A DNA stretch of 64,000 nt from Mycolicibacterium litorale (GTDB lineage Bacteria > Actinomycetota > Actinomycetes > Mycobacteriales > Mycobacteriaceae), in assembly GCF_014218295.1 (NCBI RefSeq), contig NZ_AP023287.1, positions 3,162,001 to 3,226,000 on the forward strand, written 5' to 3'. Positions within the stretch are counted from its first letter, which is position 1. Each line of letters begins with the position of its first letter. Under the pieces are notes generated by a model. It saw only the letters and a program-made list of their open reading frames with translations, ran no database searches and was not told the DNA's origin. A program made the position numbers and the translations under genes. Shown in pieces: positions 17,010 through 30,185 of the stretch.

Positions 17010-18475
17010 CAACCTCCGACTACGGGAACCAATTCGTCGCGGTGCCGCACCGCCGTGGCGTGCCGACCCGACAGCGGGCCGCCGGCGCCGCCGTCCGCGA
17101 CGCGCAGGTACCACGAGATCATCACCTGCAGGTAGCGGTTGATCGACTCCCTGGCGGTGGGGTTGTCGGGGAACGCCACGGTCACCGTCGTCTCCCGCTC
17201 GGTGCGGTTCACCCACATGCCGACCTGGAAGGCGGCGCGCGCGTCGCTGTAGACCTTGCCGTTCATCCCCTCCCACTGCGCGATGACACTGGGAGACAAC
17301 GGCGGCAGACCCGCGTCGAGGTAGGACACCATCGGCACACCGGGGCCCGGCGGGCGCACACCCACCGGACCGGCGAGTTCCAGCACCCGCTCGAACGGCA
17401 CGTGCGCGAGATCCAGACCCGAGTCGAACGACTTCTGCGCCGAGCGCGCGGTGTCTCCGAAGCTGCCGCGATCGACCGACACCGTGACCGGCACCAGCCC
17501 GGTGAACCACCCCGTGGTCATGAACTCGGCGGGCGTGCGCCGCGTCGTGGTTGGGGTGATGACGAAATAGTCGGTGTTGCCGGTGAACTCGTGGTCGGTC
17601 AGCGCCGCGCAGGCGAAGACGCCGCCGATGAACCGCGCGTCGGCGGCGTTGCACGCCGCTTCGAACCGTTCGCCCTGCTGCCGGTCGAGCAGTCGCACGG
17701 TGAGCAGTTCGCCGGAGCAGGGCTCCGACGGGTCGCCGAGCGGCAGCGGGAAGTGCGGCAGCGTGCCACCGTTGTTGTGGGCGAAGCGCACCCAGTCCTG
17801 CACCTCGGGGGATTCCAGCGTCAGCGAGTCGGTGTACTCGCGCTGACGGAGGCAGTAGTCGTCGTAGCTGCCGGCGTCGGGCAGCTTCAGCGGTGCCCCG
17901 CCGCCGACGAGGGTCGCGTACATCATGTGGATCTCGACGAGCACCAGACCCATGAACATCGCGTCGGTGTGGACGTGGTCGACGCTGATGTAGAACGTGA
18001 AGTGGTCCTCACGCTGGATGATCCCGAAGTTGAAGCAGTTCCACTGCAGCGGATCCGGCGTAGACAGCACGTGGCGGCGCCACTGCTCCGCTGTCACCTC
18101 CCCGTGCTTGGTCGGCACGAACTTGATGTCACGCGGGTTGGCGATCGTGCGCCGGACGACCTCGTCGGACTCGGTGATCTCGAACCGGCTGTGGTACGTG
18201 TCGTGCCTGCGGATGTAGGCGTTGATGACGTGGGTCATCGCCCGGATGTCGCACTGGCCGGGCATGTCCCACGCCGGGATGTTCAGCCGGGCCATGTCGG
18301 TGCCCTGTGACAGGTGCTTGCGGTAACCCCGGATGTGCTGTTCCTGTTGGTAACTCACCGGCACCGCGCTGACCGGCGCGTCAGCCATCTTCGCCAGCGA
18401 CGTCGCCGACGGATCCCAGGAGACGAGCGTACCCGGGGCGCCGATCCAGTCGTGGATCGCTTTGATGGCAACCAT
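17009..18475 (-). CDS. PapA-type polyketide-associated acyltransferase
   Basis: A 488-residue acyltransferase, normal PapA length. Motif ISVDHVHTDAMFMGLV has His167 and Asp171 (HxxxD). The C-terminal half holds GWFTGLVPVTV and the VPMVSYLDAG segment typical of PapA1/PapA3-class proteins. The ATG at 18475 is chosen because GGGAGG lies 5 nt upstream and the following VAIKAIHDW matches PapA N-termini; the upstream frame to 18565 overlaps the PKS end. It is 61 bp downstream of the PKS gene and 1-bp overlapped with the next gene. It would take acyl chains from the PKS or from CoA and esterify trehalose. Closest to PapA3 or PapA1 by eye; symbol withheld. Confidence 0.88.
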   Translation of the reverse strand: MVAIKAIHDWIGAPGTLVSWDPSATSLAKMADAPVSAVPVSYQQEQHIRGYRKHLSQGTDMARLNIPAWDMPGQCDIRAMTHVINAYIRRHDTYHSRFEITESDEVVRRTIANPRDIKFVPTKHGEVTAEQWRRHVLSTPDPLQWNCFNFGIIQREDHFTFYISVDHVHTDAMFMGLVLVEIHMMYATLVGGGAPLKLPDAGSYDDYCLRQREYTDSLTLESPEVQDWVRFAHNNGGTLPHFPLPLGDPSEPCSGELLTVRLLDRQQGERFEAACNAADARFIGGVFACAALTDHEFTGNTDYFVITPTTTRRTPAEFMTTGWFTGLVPVTVSVDRGSFGDTARSAQKSFDSGLDLAHVPFERVLELAGPVGVRPPGPGVPMVSYLDAGLPPLSPSVIAQWEGMNGKVYSDARAAFQVGMWVNRTERETTVTVAFPDNPTARESINRYLQVMISWYLRVADGGAGGPLSGRHATAVRHRDELVPVVGG

Positions 18476-18536
18476 CAGACCTCCCGTGCTTCGTTGGTGT
18501 TCCCGGGCGACTTCGTCGACGCCTTGGCAGCCGTCA

Positions 18537-21500
18537 TCACGACGGACTCGATGTCGCCGCATCACCGGCGAGCGTGTCGGCCAGACGCTGTGCCAGCGCC
18601 CGCACCGTGGTGATGTCGGTGGAGCCGATGCGGATACCCGTCTCGTTCTCGATGCGGGTGCGCACCTCCAGCGTGCCCAGCGAGTCCAGGCCGTACTCGG
18701 ACAGCGGGCGGTCGGCGTCGACCGACCTGCGCAGGATGAGACCGATCTGATCGGCCACCAGCTTGCGCAACCGGCCCGGCCACTCCTCCCGCGGCAGGTC
18801 GTACAGCTCGGTCAGGAAAGCGCTCGTGCCCGCGTTGCTCTGCCCCAGCGACGCGAACGCCTCGGCGAACTTGCTGGTCTGGGCGAAGGCGGTCAGCCAC
18901 GGCGCACCGGCGACCGGGGCGTAGCCGCTGTAGCCGCGGTCGTGCCGCAGCAGCGCGTCGAAGGCGTCGGCACCGTCGTCCGGCAGGATCGCCATCGCGG
19001 TGTCCTCGGCCATTCCCTGGCCCTTGCCGATCTCCGCCCAGGCACCCCAGGCGATCGCGCCGGCAGGCAACCCCTGCGCCCGCCGCCAGTGCGTGAACGC
19101 GTCGAGCCAGCTGTTGGCGGCGGCGTAGGCGCCCTGGCCCGGCGAACCGACCATGGCCGCGGCCGACGAGAACGAGCAGAACCAGTCCAACGGCTGACCG
19201 TCGGTCGCGGTGTGCAGGTTCCACGCACCGTGGACCTTCGGCGCCCAGTCGCGGTCGATCAGCTCGTCGGTGATGTTCGGCAGCGTCGCGTCCTCGACGA
19301 CCGCCGCCGCGTGCAGCACTCCCCGGACCGGCAGGCCCGTGGCGGTCGCCGCGGCCACGGCGCGTTCGGCGGTGGCGGGATCGGCGATGTCGCCGAGCGC
19401 CACCTCGACCTCGGTGCCGGCCGCCCGGATGCGGTCGATCACCTTGGCGGCCTCCGCATTCGGCGCGGAGCGGCCGTTCAGCACGATCCGGCCGCAACCG
19501 GCCGCAGCCATCTTCTCGGCCAGGAACAGCCCGAGCCCGCCCATACCGCCGGTGACGATGTAGGCACCGTCGCCGCGGAAGACCGAGGCGTTCACCGGCG
19601 GCACCACCGCGGTGCTCTGCCCGGTGTGCGGCACGTCGAGGACGAGCTTGCCGGTGTGCCCGGCCGCGCCCATCACCCGGATCGCCGTCGCACCCTCGGC
19701 CAGCGGGTAGTGCGTGGTCTCCGGCAGCGGCAGCACCCCGTCGGCGATCTGCTGGTAGACCGTCTCCAGCAGGCGGCGCAGGATGCCCGGATTCGTCAGC
19801 GTCAGCAGGGCGAGATCCACGGCGTAGAACGCCAGGTTGCGGCGGAACGGGAACAGACCCATCTTGGTGTCGCCGTAGATGTCGCGCTTGCCGATCTCGA
19901 CGAAGCGGCCACCGAAGGACAACAGTTCCAGACCGGCGCGCTGTGCGGCACCCGGCAGCGAGTTCAGCACGATGTCGACGCCGTAGCCGTCGGTGTCGCG
20001 CCGGATCTCGTCGGCGAAGTCGGTGCTGCGCGAATCGTAGACGTACTGGATTCCCCAGTCGCGCAACATTTTCCGCTTCTCCGGGGTACCCGCGGTGGCG
20101 TAGATCTCGGCGCCGGCGGCCTTGGCGATCGCGACGGCGGCCTGTCCGACACCGCCGGTCGCGGAGTGGATCAGCACCTTGTCGCGGGCGCCGATGCGGG
20201 CCAGGTCGTGCAGCGAGTACCACGCGGTGGCGTGGGCGCTGGGCACCGCGGCCGCCCGGTCCTCGGGAACACCCGCGGGCAGCGTGACGGCGAGGTTGGC
20301 GTCACAGGTGACGAACGTGGCCCAGGCCCCGTTGGCCGAGATGCCCGCGACCCGGTCCCCGACCTGATGTTCGGTGACACCCGGCCCGACACCGGTGACC
20401 ACACCGGCGAAGTCGGCGCCCAGCTTGGGCAGCCGGCCCTCGAAGCTCGGGTAGCGGCCGTAGGCGACGAGCACGTCGGCGAAGTTCAGGTTCGACGCGG
20501 TCACCGCGACCTCGATTTCGCCCGGCCCCGGGGGAACGCGGTCGAACGCGGCCAGCTCCAACGACTCGAGGTCGCCGGGGGTACGGATCTGCAACCGCAT
20601 GCCGCCGGTCTCGTGATCGACGACGGCGGTGCGGCGCTCCTCGGGACGCAGCGGGCTAAGGGCCAGCCGAGCCACGTGGAACTCGCCACCGCGCCAGGCG
20701 GTTTCGTCTTCCTCGGACTCCGACAGCAGCTGTGCTGCGACGTATTCGGGCGCGGTGGCGTCGTCGAGGTCGACCTGCGTCGGCCGCAGGCTCGGGTGCT
20801 CCATCACCAGCACGCGCATCAGACCCCGCAGGCCGGCGTGCTCCAGGTTGGCGACGTCGCCGTCCAGCACCGTCTGCGCGTTGCGGGTCAGCACGAACAG
20901 CCGCGGCGGCTCGCCCGGGATCTCGGGCAGCTCCCGCGCGATACGGACCAGATGGCGCACCTGGTCGGCGCCACGGGTGGGTGCCTGCTCGGCGGATCCA
21001 CCCGCGGCGGTCACCACGACCACACCGCTGTGGTGGTCGGCCGTGAGCCGGCTGCGCACCTCGTCGGCGACGCTGTCCGGGGCGTCCGCCGGCCACACCG
21101 TCGTCGTCACCTGGGCGTCGGCGGCGGTCAGCGCGTCGGCCATACGGGCGGCCTCGGCCTGCGCGGCGTCGGAGGTGGCGATCAGCAGCCACCGTCCGGC
21201 GTCGACGTGTGCGGCCTCCGGCCGGTCCTGCCGGCGCCAGTCGATGGTCAACAGCCGTTCGTTGAGCAGCCGTTCACGATGCCCGCCGGCGGTGGCGCCG
21301 CTGCCGAGACGCAGCCCCTCCACGGTCAGCAGGACGGCCCCGTCCTCGTCGAGGACCTCGATGTTCGCCTCCACCGCGGCCGCGCTCACGTTGGTGACCG
21401 TGACGTAGCAGTAGTGGGCGTTGCGGGTGGACGCGTGGGCACTGAGCCGGCGCACACCGAGTGGCAGCATCAGCGTGCCGGCCACGTCGGCCTGCAGGGC

Positions 21501-24500
21501 GGCGTGCGCCCCCACGGCCTGGAAGCAGGCGTCGAGCAGGGCGGGGTGGATACCGTAGGCGCCCTGCTGGGAGCGGATCGAACCCGGCAGCGCCACCTCG
21601 GCGAGCACGGTGTCACCGCCGTCGTCGCGCGTGTGGGCGGCGACAAGACCGGAGAACGCCTGCCCGTAGGAGATGCCGCGCTCGGCGAACCACCCGTGCA
21701 GATCGGCGCCCTCGCGCCGCTCGGGGTGGGCGGTGAGCAGATCCTGGATGTCGTAGGCCGCCGGGGCGTCGGTCGCCGGTTCGCCGTGCAGCACGGCGGT
21801 GGCCCGGCGCACCTCGGCGCCCTCGTCGTAGGTCTCGACCACGAACTCGCCAACGCCGGGCCGCTTCACGGTGGCCACCGACGAGACCGGGGTCTGCTCC
21901 TCGAGCAGCAGCATCTGCTCGAACGTGATGTCACGGACCTCGGCCGTCTCGCCGAACACGGCCCGCGAGGCGGCCAGCGCCATCTCGCAGTACGCGGCGC
22001 CGGGCAGCGCCGCCACATTGTGCACCTGGTGGTCGCCCAGCCAGGGCTGGGTCGCGGTGCCGAGGTCGACCTGCCACACGTGACGCTCGGGCTCCTCGGG
22101 CAGCCGCACGTGGGCGCCGAGCAGCGGGTGCACCGCCACCGTCGAACCGCCCTGCGCCTGCTCCTGGCCGTCGCGGGTCAGCATCAGGTGGGTGTGGGTC
22201 CATGTCGGCAACGGGGCGTCGACGAGGCGCCCGTCCGGGTAGATCACCGAAAAGTCAACGGCGCCACCGGAATTGTGGACGTCGGCCACGAAGCCGAGCA
22301 GCCCGTCGGGCAGCTCCTGCTCCCGGCGCATCGCGGCGAGCGCGGCCAGGCTCATGTCCAGGCTGCGGCCGGTCTGGTCGACGGCGTGGGTGAGCAGCGG
22401 GTGCGGGGCGAGTTCGCCGAAGACCCGGAACCCGTCCTCGAGGGCCGCCTGCACGGCCGCGGAGAACCGCACGGCGTGGCGCAGGTTGTCGACCCAGTAG
22501 TACGCGTCGAACTCGGCCGGGTCGCGCGGATCGTAGAGCGTGGCCGAGTAGTACGGGAGCTGCGGCTCCATCGGCTCGATGTCCTCGAGCACCTCGGTGA
22601 GCTCGTCGAGGATCGGATCGACCTGCGGCGAATGGGATGCCACGTCGACGGCGACCTCACGGGCCATCACCCCGCGGCTGTCCCATTCGGCGACGAGTTC
22701 GCGGATCGCCTCCTTCGCGCCACCGACGACCGTGGACTGCGGCGAGGCGACCACCGAGAGCACGACGTCGCTGACGCCCCGGGCGGCCAGCTCGGACAGC
22801 ACCTGCTGGGCGGGCAGTTCGACCGAGGCCATCGCACCGGAACCGGCGATGCGCGCCATCAGCCTGGACCGACGGCAGATGACCTTCGCGCCGTCCTCCA
22901 GCGACAGACCGCCGGCCACGACTGCGGCCGCCGACTCCCCCATCGAGTGGCCGATCACCGCACCGGGGGTCACCCCGTAGGACTTCATCGTGGCCGCGAG
23001 TGCGACCTGCACCGCGAACACCGTCGGCTGCACCCGGTCGATTCCGGTGACCTTCTCGGGTGCCGACATCGCCTCGGTGACCGAGAAGCCGGACTCGCGG
23101 GCGATCAAAGGCTCGAGTTCGGCGACGGCGGCGGCGAACACCGGTTCGGTGGCCAGCAGGCCCTTGCCCATCCCGGCCCACTGCGAACCCTGCCCGGAGA
23201 ACACCCACACCGGACCGTGCTCACCCTTGGCGACCGCGGGTTCGTAAGGGGTCTCGCCGGAGGCGATCTCGCGCAGACCCTTGATCAGCTCCTCGCGGCT
23301 GGTGGCGACCACGCACGTGCGGACCGGGCGGTGCCCGCGCCGGCGCGCCAGCGTGTAGGCCAGATCGCGCAGGTCGCCGTCGGAGTGGTCGTCCACCCAG
23401 TCGGCCAGGCGGGCGGCGGTCCGCCGCAGCTCCTCGGCCGAGGTGGCCGACAGCGGGAAGATCAGCGCTTTGGCGGTCGGCTCGACGACCGGGGTCGAGA
23501 CCGGCTCGGGGGCCTGCTCGAGGACCGCGTGCACATTGGTGCCCGACAGCCCGTAGGAGGAGACCGCGGCGCGCCGGGGCCCTTCGCCGCCGCGCGGCCA
23601 CGGGGTGATCTCCTGCGGCACGAACAGGTTGGTGTCGATGCGCGCCATCTCGTCCGGCATGCGCGTGAAGTGCAGGTTCTGCGGCACGGTCGCATGCTGC
23701 AGCGACAGGATCGCCTTCATCAGGCCGACGGCACCGGAGGCCGACTGCCCGTGGCCGAAGTTCGTCTTGACCGAGCCGAGCGCGCAGGGGGCGTCGGTGC
23801 CGTAGACCTCCGCGAGGCCGGCGTACTCGATCGGGTCGCCGACCGGGGTGCCGGTGCCGTGTGCCTCGACCATGCCGACCGTCGCGGGATCCATCCCGGC
23901 GGCGGTGAGCGCCGCCCGGTAGACCGAGACCTGGGCGTCGCGCGACGGGGTGGCGATGTTGACGGTGTGACCGTCCTGGTTGGCCGCGGTGCCCTTGACG
24001 ACGGCCAGGATGCGGTCACCGTCGCGCTGGGCGTCCGCCAGCCGCTTGAACATGAGGACCACCGACGCCTCTCCGGAGACGAAGCCGTCGGCGTCGACGT
24101 CGAAGGCGTGGCAGTGGCCGGTGGGCGAGAGCATGCCCTGCGCGGAACCGGAGGACATCTTGCGCGGTTCCAGCATGATCGAGACGCCGCCGGCGAGCGC
24201 CATGTCGCTCTCACCGTCGTGCAGGCTGCGGCAGGCCATGTGGACCGCCAGCAGGCTCGACGAGCAGGCCGAGTCCACGGTGTAGGCCGGGCCGTGCAGA
24301 CCCATCGCGTAGGCGATGCGGCCGGAGGCGAGGCTGTAGTTGTTGCCGGTGAACCCGTAGGGACCCTCGATGGCGTGGGCGTCGGCGGCCAGCAGCTGGT
24401 AGTCGCCGTGCGTCATGCCGATGAAGACACCGGTCAGCGAGCTGTTGAGGGCGGCGGGATCGATACCCGCGTGCTCGACGGCTTCCCAGGCGGTCTCGAG

Positions 24501-24797
24501 CAGCAGCCGGTGCTGGGGGTCGATGGCCGTGGCTTCGCGTTCGCTGATGCCGAAGAACTCCGCGTCGAAGCCCGCGACGTCGTCGAGGAAGGCGCCCCAC
24601 TTGGACACCGACCGACCGGGAACGCCGGGTTCCGGGTCGTAGTACTCTTCGGCGTCCCACCGCTCCAGCGGCACCTCGGTGACGAAATCGTCGCCGCGGA
24701 GCAGTGCCTCCCACAACCGCTCGGGAGAATCGATCCCACCGGGCAGCCGGCAGGCCATTCCGATGACAGCGATGGGAGTGACCGGTGCGTCGACCAC
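18537..24797 (-). CDS. pks5: MAS-like iterative type I polyketide synthase (Pks5)
   Basis: A 2086-residue PKS, close to the roughly 2110 residues of Pks5 and mycocerosic acid synthase. Domain order is [25 protein letters not shown] with Cys178, [12 protein letters not shown] and NFGHGQ. AT: GHSMGES with Ser618. [17 protein letters not shown] with His923. [14 protein letters not shown] and [14 protein letters not shown] near 1540. [15 protein letters not shown] near 1745. [13 protein letters not shown] with Ser2039. With all reductive domains it would make saturated methyl-branched chains by iterative condensation of methylmalonyl-CoA; methylmalonyl specificity is a family inference. GTG 24797 gives the usual [21 protein letters not shown] start and has AGAAGAGG upstream; the open frame runs to 24965. 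It heads an operon with three acyltransferase genes. MSMEG_4727 (pks5) is the known LOS PKS. Confidence 0.93.
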   Translation of the reverse strand: MVDAPVTPIAVIGMACRLPGGIDSPERLWEALLRGDDFVTEVPLERWDAEEYYDPEPGVPGRSVSKWGAFLDDVAGFDAEFFGISEREATAIDPQHRLLLETAWEAVEHAGIDPAALNSSLTGVFIGMTHGDYQLLAADAHAIEGPYGFTGNNYSLASGRIAYAMGLHGPAYTVDSACSSSLLAVHMACRSLHDGESDMALAGGVSIMLEPRKMSSGSAQGMLSPTGHCHAFDVDADGFVSGEASVVLMFKRLADAQRDGDRILAVVKGTAANQDGHTVNIATPSRDAQVSVYRAALTAAGMDPATVGMVEAHGTGTPVGDPIEYAGLAEVYGTDAPCALGSVKTNFGHGQSASGAVGLMKAILSLQHATVPQNLHFTRMPDEMARIDTNLFVPQEITPWPRGGEGPRRAAVSSYGLSGTNVHAVLEQAPEPVSTPVVEPTAKALIFPLSATSAEELRRTAARLADWVDDHSDGDLRDLAYTLARRRGHRPVRTCVVATSREELIKGLREIASGETPYEPAVAKGEHGPVWVFSGQGSQWAGMGKGLLATEPVFAAAVAELEPLIARESGFSVTEAMSAPEKVTGIDRVQPTVFAVQVALAATMKSYGVTPGAVIGHSMGESAAAVVAGGLSLEDGAKVICRRSRLMARIAGSGAMASVELPAQQVLSELAARGVSDVVLSVVASPQSTVVGGAKEAIRELVAEWDSRGVMAREVAVDVASHSPQVDPILDELTEVLEDIEPMEPQLPYYSATLYDPRDPAEFDAYYWVDNLRHAVRFSAAVQAALEDGFRVFGELAPHPLLTHAVDQTGRSLDMSLAALAAMRREQELPDGLLGFVADVHNSGGAVDFSVIYPDGRLVDAPLPTWTHTHLMLTRDGQEQAQGGSTVAVHPLLGAHVRLPEEPERHVWQVDLGTATQPWLGDHQVHNVAALPGAAYCEMALAASRAVFGETAEVRDITFEQMLLLEEQTPVSSVATVKRPGVGEFVVETYDEGAEVRRATAVLHGEPATDAPAAYDIQDLLTAHPERREGADLHGWFAERGISYGQAFSGLVAAHTRDDGGDTVLAEVALPGSIRSQQGAYGIHPALLDACFQAVGAHAALQADVAGTLMLPLGVRRLSAHASTRNAHYCYVTVTNVSAAAVEANIEVLDEDGAVLLTVEGLRLGSGATAGGHRERLLNERLLTIDWRRQDRPEAAHVDAGRWLLIATSDAAQAEAARMADALTAADAQVTTTVWPADAPDSVADEVRSRLTADHHSGVVVVTAAGGSAEQAPTRGADQVRHLVRIARELPEIPGEPPRLFVLTRNAQTVLDGDVANLEHAGLRGLMRVLVMEHPSLRPTQVDLDDATAPEYVAAQLLSESEEDETAWRGGEFHVARLALSPLRPEERRTAVVDHETGGMRLQIRTPGDLESLELAAFDRVPPGPGEIEVAVTASNLNFADVLVAYGRYPSFEGRLPKLGADFAGVVTGVGPGVTEHQVGDRVAGISANGAWATFVTCDANLAVTLPAGVPEDRAAAVPSAHATAWYSLHDLARIGARDKVLIHSATGGVGQAAVAIAKAAGAEIYATAGTPEKRKMLRDWGIQYVYDSRSTDFADEIRRDTDGYGVDIVLNSLPGAAQRAGLELLSFGGRFVEIGKRDIYGDTKMGLFPFRRNLAFYAVDLALLTLTNPGILRRLLETVYQQIADGVLPLPETTHYPLAEGATAIRVMGAAGHTGKLVLDVPHTGQSTAVVPPVNASVFRGDGAYIVTGGMGGLGLFLAEKMAAAGCGRIVLNGRSAPNAEAAKVIDRIRAAGTEVEVALGDIADPATAERAVAAATATGLPVRGVLHAAAVVEDATLPNITDELIDRDWAPKVHGAWNLHTATDGQPLDWFCSFSSAAAMVGSPGQGAYAAANSWLDAFTHWRRAQGLPAGAIAWGAWAEIGKGQGMAEDTAMAILPDDGADAFDALLRHDRGYSGYAPVAGAPWLTAFAQTSKFAEAFASLGQSNAGTSAFLTELYDLPREEWPGRLRKLVADQIGLILRRSVDADRPLSEYGLDSLGTLEVRTRIENETGIRIGSTDITTVRALAQRLADTLAGDAATSSPS

Positions 24798-25584
24798 GTG
24801 TGCAAACCTCTTCTGGAACGTGATACGGATTCGAGACGGATAGAAAATCGATAGTTTCCGAAATTCAGCACTTTTCCGGCGTGCTCCGTCCGCTCCCCTC
24901 TGTATCTCTTCGGCCTTCGCTTGCGCCGAGTCGGAGCGTAACCGCTCACACCGACTCCGGTGCAAGTACCGAGCAAATCAGTCTCGGCTGTTGCTAGATC
25001 AATGTCCGCGGCCAAAACGTTACACGAGCAAGGACAAGATCGCAGTTTCATCACCTCGCAGCCCTTTGACCTGCAGTTATTTCGTTTTTTGACTCTAATG
25101 TCAATCTTGGCGCTTTCTTGGGTTCCTCTCAGCTTTTTCGCTACGCAAGAATCCAGCAAACTTGTTAGGTGCTTATCTGGAATTGCTGTGAACCCACTCT
25201 TGGCGCCAGTTCCGTCGCCCGACACACGACTCGGATCGAAATGACGATCTTGTTTCGGCAGCGCACAGCGTTTTTTGCATGCTCAACATCGCCGGCGCCC
25301 ACCGGCCCGCCGAGCGCCGGCCCCGATGTGCTGATATGTGCGAAAGCGAGGACCTCTGTGACACGGCAACAGAAGACCCCATAACGATGTTGGCGCACCA
25401 CCGCCCACCAGCAAAGCCCCCAGCGAGGGAGCACAGCAGTGTCACAGGCATGCACCATCAGTGCTGGCAAAGGTGAAATTACCTGGTGGACAAGCATTTC
25501 CAGGGACAACAGACGTTGTCACAGCAGGTGGTGAAAAACCCCTGAAAAGTGGTCGAGACCGTCTCTGAGAGGGGGTCGGCGACC
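24798..25584. other. 787-bp intergenic region upstream of pks5, partly AT-rich
   Basis: No gene is supported here; short frames on both strands lack family features and SD signals. The pks5-proximal part (24798-24960) is the leader and promoter area, with a GAGCG-GTTA-CGCTC inverted repeat (plus strand near 24938-24951). The block at about 24960-25260 is visibly AT-richer than its surroundings (runs such as CGTTTTTTG near 25082-25090) and is a candidate for binding by a nucleoid protein such as Lsr2. At the lipL end, GGGTC-GGC-GACCC (25573-25585) overlaps the lipL stop and may be its terminator stem. Confidence 0.6.
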
Positions 25585-26850
25585 CTACCCGGCAACCGGC
25601 TTGGGTACCGCGAAGGGGGCGCCGAGATCGGGCACCACCTGGTATCCGCGCCTGCGGGCACGGGCCACGTCACGCCGGATCAAGACGTTCAGCCCGGCGA
25701 ACGACCCCATGTCGAGGAGCATCGGGGTGAGCAGCCGGTTGTGCACGAAGCCGAGCGCCAGACCCGTGGACGGATCGGCCCAGCCCACGGATCCGCCCAG
25801 TCCGACGTGCCCGAAACCGCGCATCACCCCGAACGGCAGGCTGTGATACCCCAGGTGGAACGCCAGCGGGATCACCAAATTGCGGTCGGGCCGCAGATTC
25901 GGCCGGCCGGTCAGGTCCGCCGCCACCCGTGGCGAGAGGAACTGCTGTCCCTCGATGGTCCCGCCGTTGGCGATCGCGCCGTACATGCGGGCGAGGCCGC
26001 GTGCGGTGGCGACTCCGTTGGCGGACGGGATCTCCGCGTCGAGGAACGGGATGTCGCCCTGGACGACCGCCTTCATCCCCGGGAAGTACATGGAACCGAA
26101 CATGCCGGAGAACTGCAGGGCGGCGACCTTGGGCGCGACGAAGTTGAACACCGGATTGGCCAGCGTGCCCTGCGGGGCCAGGATCTGGGCCGGCCGCGTC
26201 GCGGCATGCGCCGGCGGCCGCCCCAGATGCAACCCGTCGGTGTTGAGCGGTTCGGCCAGTTCGGTGCGGATGAGGTCACCCATCCCCTGCCCCGTCACCG
26301 CCCGTGCCAACCCGGCCACCAGCCAGCCGTACGTCAGCGCGTGGTAGGCCGGATGGCCGTGCAGCAGCCGGTTCACCGGCGCCGCCGCCAGGCGCTTCTC
26401 CATCCCCAGATGGTCGAACAGGTCCTCCTTGCGGACGCCGTTGAGCTGTGACAACCCGGCGCGGTGCCGCATCAGGTCGCGGACGGTGATCTTCTCCTTG
26501 CCGTTCGCGCCGAACTCCGGCCAGTACTGCGCGACGGGGGCGTCGTAGGTCAGCAGACCGCGGTCGACGAGCCGGTGGATGACCGTCGAGGCCATCCCCT
26601 TGGTCGCAGAGAACACCATCGCACCGGTGTCGGCGGTCCAGTACTGCGTGCCGCGCCGGTCCGAGTACCCCGTCCAGACGTCGACCACCGGCTCACCGTG
26701 CAGGTAGATGCAGAGCGCACCACCACCGAAGCGGCGGCCGGGGAACAGCTGCGAGAAGCCCTGCAGCGTGCGCGCGAAGTTCGCATCCGCGGCGCCCTGC
26801 ACGCCGTGCGGGAGCGCCGCGTTGCGAGCCCGCGCTGAGATGTTGGTCAC
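25585..26850 (-). CDS. lipL: Serine esterase of the beta-lactamase/penicillin-binding-protein family (LipL)
   Basis: A 421-residue cytoplasmic-type protein; M. tuberculosis LipL (Rv1497) is of similar size. The nucleophile motif SATKG (SxxK, Ser near residue 92) follows GAMVFSATKGMAS. TYGWLVAGLARAVTG supplies the Tyr of the second motif, and the C-terminal GHVGLGGSVGWADP stands for the third (HxG-like) box. LipL-type proteins hydrolyse short-chain esters; the physiological substrate is unknown. GTG 26850 has TAAATT 7 nt upstream on its strand, hence a leaderless start. It lies between the glycolipid cluster and meaB, matching the Rv1496-Rv1497 order, which supports the orthology. Confidence 0.88.
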   Translation of the reverse strand: MTNISARARNAALPHGVQGAADANFARTLQGFSQLFPGRRFGGGALCIYLHGEPVVDVWTGYSDRRGTQYWTADTGAMVFSATKGMASTVIHRLVDRGLLTYDAPVAQYWPEFGANGKEKITVRDLMRHRAGLSQLNGVRKEDLFDHLGMEKRLAAAPVNRLLHGHPAYHALTYGWLVAGLARAVTGQGMGDLIRTELAEPLNTDGLHLGRPPAHAATRPAQILAPQGTLANPVFNFVAPKVAALQFSGMFGSMYFPGMKAVVQGDIPFLDAEIPSANGVATARGLARMYGAIANGGTIEGQQFLSPRVAADLTGRPNLRPDRNLVIPLAFHLGYHSLPFGVMRGFGHVGLGGSVGWADPSTGLALGFVHNRLLTPMLLDMGSFAGLNVLIRRDVARARRRGYQVVPDLGAPFAVPKPVAG

Positions 26851-26857
26851 AGCTATG

Positions 26858-26863
26858 AATTTA
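26858..26863 (-). promoter_or_regulatory. -10 element of lipL
   Basis: On the minus strand TAAATT is followed by 7 nt and the lipL GTG at 26850, the leaderless spacing. It sits in the 76-bp gap after meaB. Confidence 0.45.
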
Positions 26864-26926
26864 ACCCCGCGACAGGCCCCGGAAACAGAGCGTTATTGAG
26901 TCGTTAAAGACCAGCTCAGCAATGTG

Positions 26927-27904
26927 TCACTGGGCGGCGTCGAGGATTTGCCTGGCGGCCAGCGCCGGGGTGAGCTCGCCGTCGCGGACCCGACGCTCCA
27001 CCTCGGGACGGATCCTGCGCACCTCGGGATGCGACAGCACCCGGTCGAGGACGGCGTCGCGCACCATCGACCATGTCCATTCGACCTGCTGCGCGCGCCT
27101 GCGGGCCTCGAACTCGCCGGCCTCGCGCAGCACATCGCGGTGCTTGAGCACGGTGTCCCACAGCTCCTGCAGGCCGCTGCCCTCCAGCGCGCTCATCGTC
27201 AACACCGGTGGGCGCCACAGCGTCTCGCGCGGATAGATCAGCCGCAGCGCCGCGCTCAGCTCGCGTGCCGCGGCCTTGGCCTCGATCGCGTGCTCACCGT
27301 CGGCCTTGTTCACCACCACCACGTCGGCGAGTTCGAGGACACCCTTCTTGATGCCCTGCAGCTGATCACCGGTGCGGGCCAGAGTGAGGAAGACGAACGT
27401 GTCGACCATGTTGGCGACCGTGACCTCGGACTGCCCCACCCCCACCGTCTCGACCAGGATCACGTCGTAGCCGGCCGCCTCGAGCAGCACGATCGTCTCG
27501 CGAGTGGCCTTGGCGACCCCGCCGAGAGTGCCCGAGGTGGGCGACGGGCGGATGTAGGCGTCCGGGTGCACGGCGAGCTTGGCCATCCGGGTCTTGTCCC
27601 CCAGGATCGACCCGCCCGTGCGGGTCGACGACGGATCCACCGCCAGTACCGCCACCCGGTGTCCCTGTTCGATGAGGTACATCCCGAGCGCCTCGATCGT
27701 CGTGGACTTCCCGACGCCCGGCACGCCGGTGATGCCGACGTGGAGGGCGCTGCCCGCCTCGGGGGTCAGCTCCAGCAGCAGCTCCTGGGCCCGCTCGCGG
27801 TGGTCGGCGCGGGTCGATTCGACCAGCGTGATGGCCTTCGCCAGCGCGGACCGGTCGCCGCCGCGGATGGCGGTGGCCAGCTCGGCGACGGTCGGGACGG
27901 GCAC
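26927..27904 (-). CDS. meaB: MeaB-type GTPase, methylmalonyl-CoA mutase chaperone
   Basis: A 325-residue G3E-family GTPase. G1/Walker A is GVPGVGKST near residue 60; the base-specificity motif is VVNKADGEHA near 197; switch-type motifs are DPSSTRTGGSILGDKTRM and VETVGVGQSE. MeaB proteins protect methylmalonyl-CoA mutase and gate adenosylcobalamin loading. Its ATG follows the mutB stop after a single base, so the two are translated together. Full length and intact. Corresponds to Rv1496. Confidence 0.93.
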   Translation of the reverse strand: MPVPTVAELATAIRGGDRSALAKAITLVESTRADHRERAQELLLELTPEAGSALHVGITGVPGVGKSTTIEALGMYLIEQGHRVAVLAVDPSSTRTGGSILGDKTRMAKLAVHPDAYIRPSPTSGTLGGVAKATRETIVLLEAAGYDVILVETVGVGQSEVTVANMVDTFVFLTLARTGDQLQGIKKGVLELADVVVVNKADGEHAIEAKAAARELSAALRLIYPRETLWRPPVLTMSALEGSGLQELWDTVLKHRDVLREAGEFEARRRAQQVEWTWSMVRDAVLDRVLSHPEVRRIRPEVERRVRDGELTPALAARQILDAAQ

Positions 27905-27905
27905 G

Positions 27906-30181
<2,276 letters not shown>

Positions 30182-30185
<4 letters not shown>

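Noticed and set aside
2302..24797. Trehalose polyphleate (TPP) cluster as an alternative identity
   Set aside because: TPP loci also have fadD, papA3 and an MmpL10, but their PKS is a much larger multi-module enzyme. A single-module MAS-like PKS with pyruvyl transferase and several glycosyltransferases fits LOS better.
18462..24854. 2130-residue open frame on the plus strand opposite pks5
   Set aside because: It is the antisense shadow of the PKS gene: Arg/His/Gly/Val-rich, no domain recognisable, while the minus strand has every KS-AT-DH-ER-KR-ACP motif in frame.
24960..25244. 94-residue plus-strand frame in the gap before pks5
   Set aside because: No SD, no family resemblance, unusual composition from AT-rich DNA; treated as non-coding.
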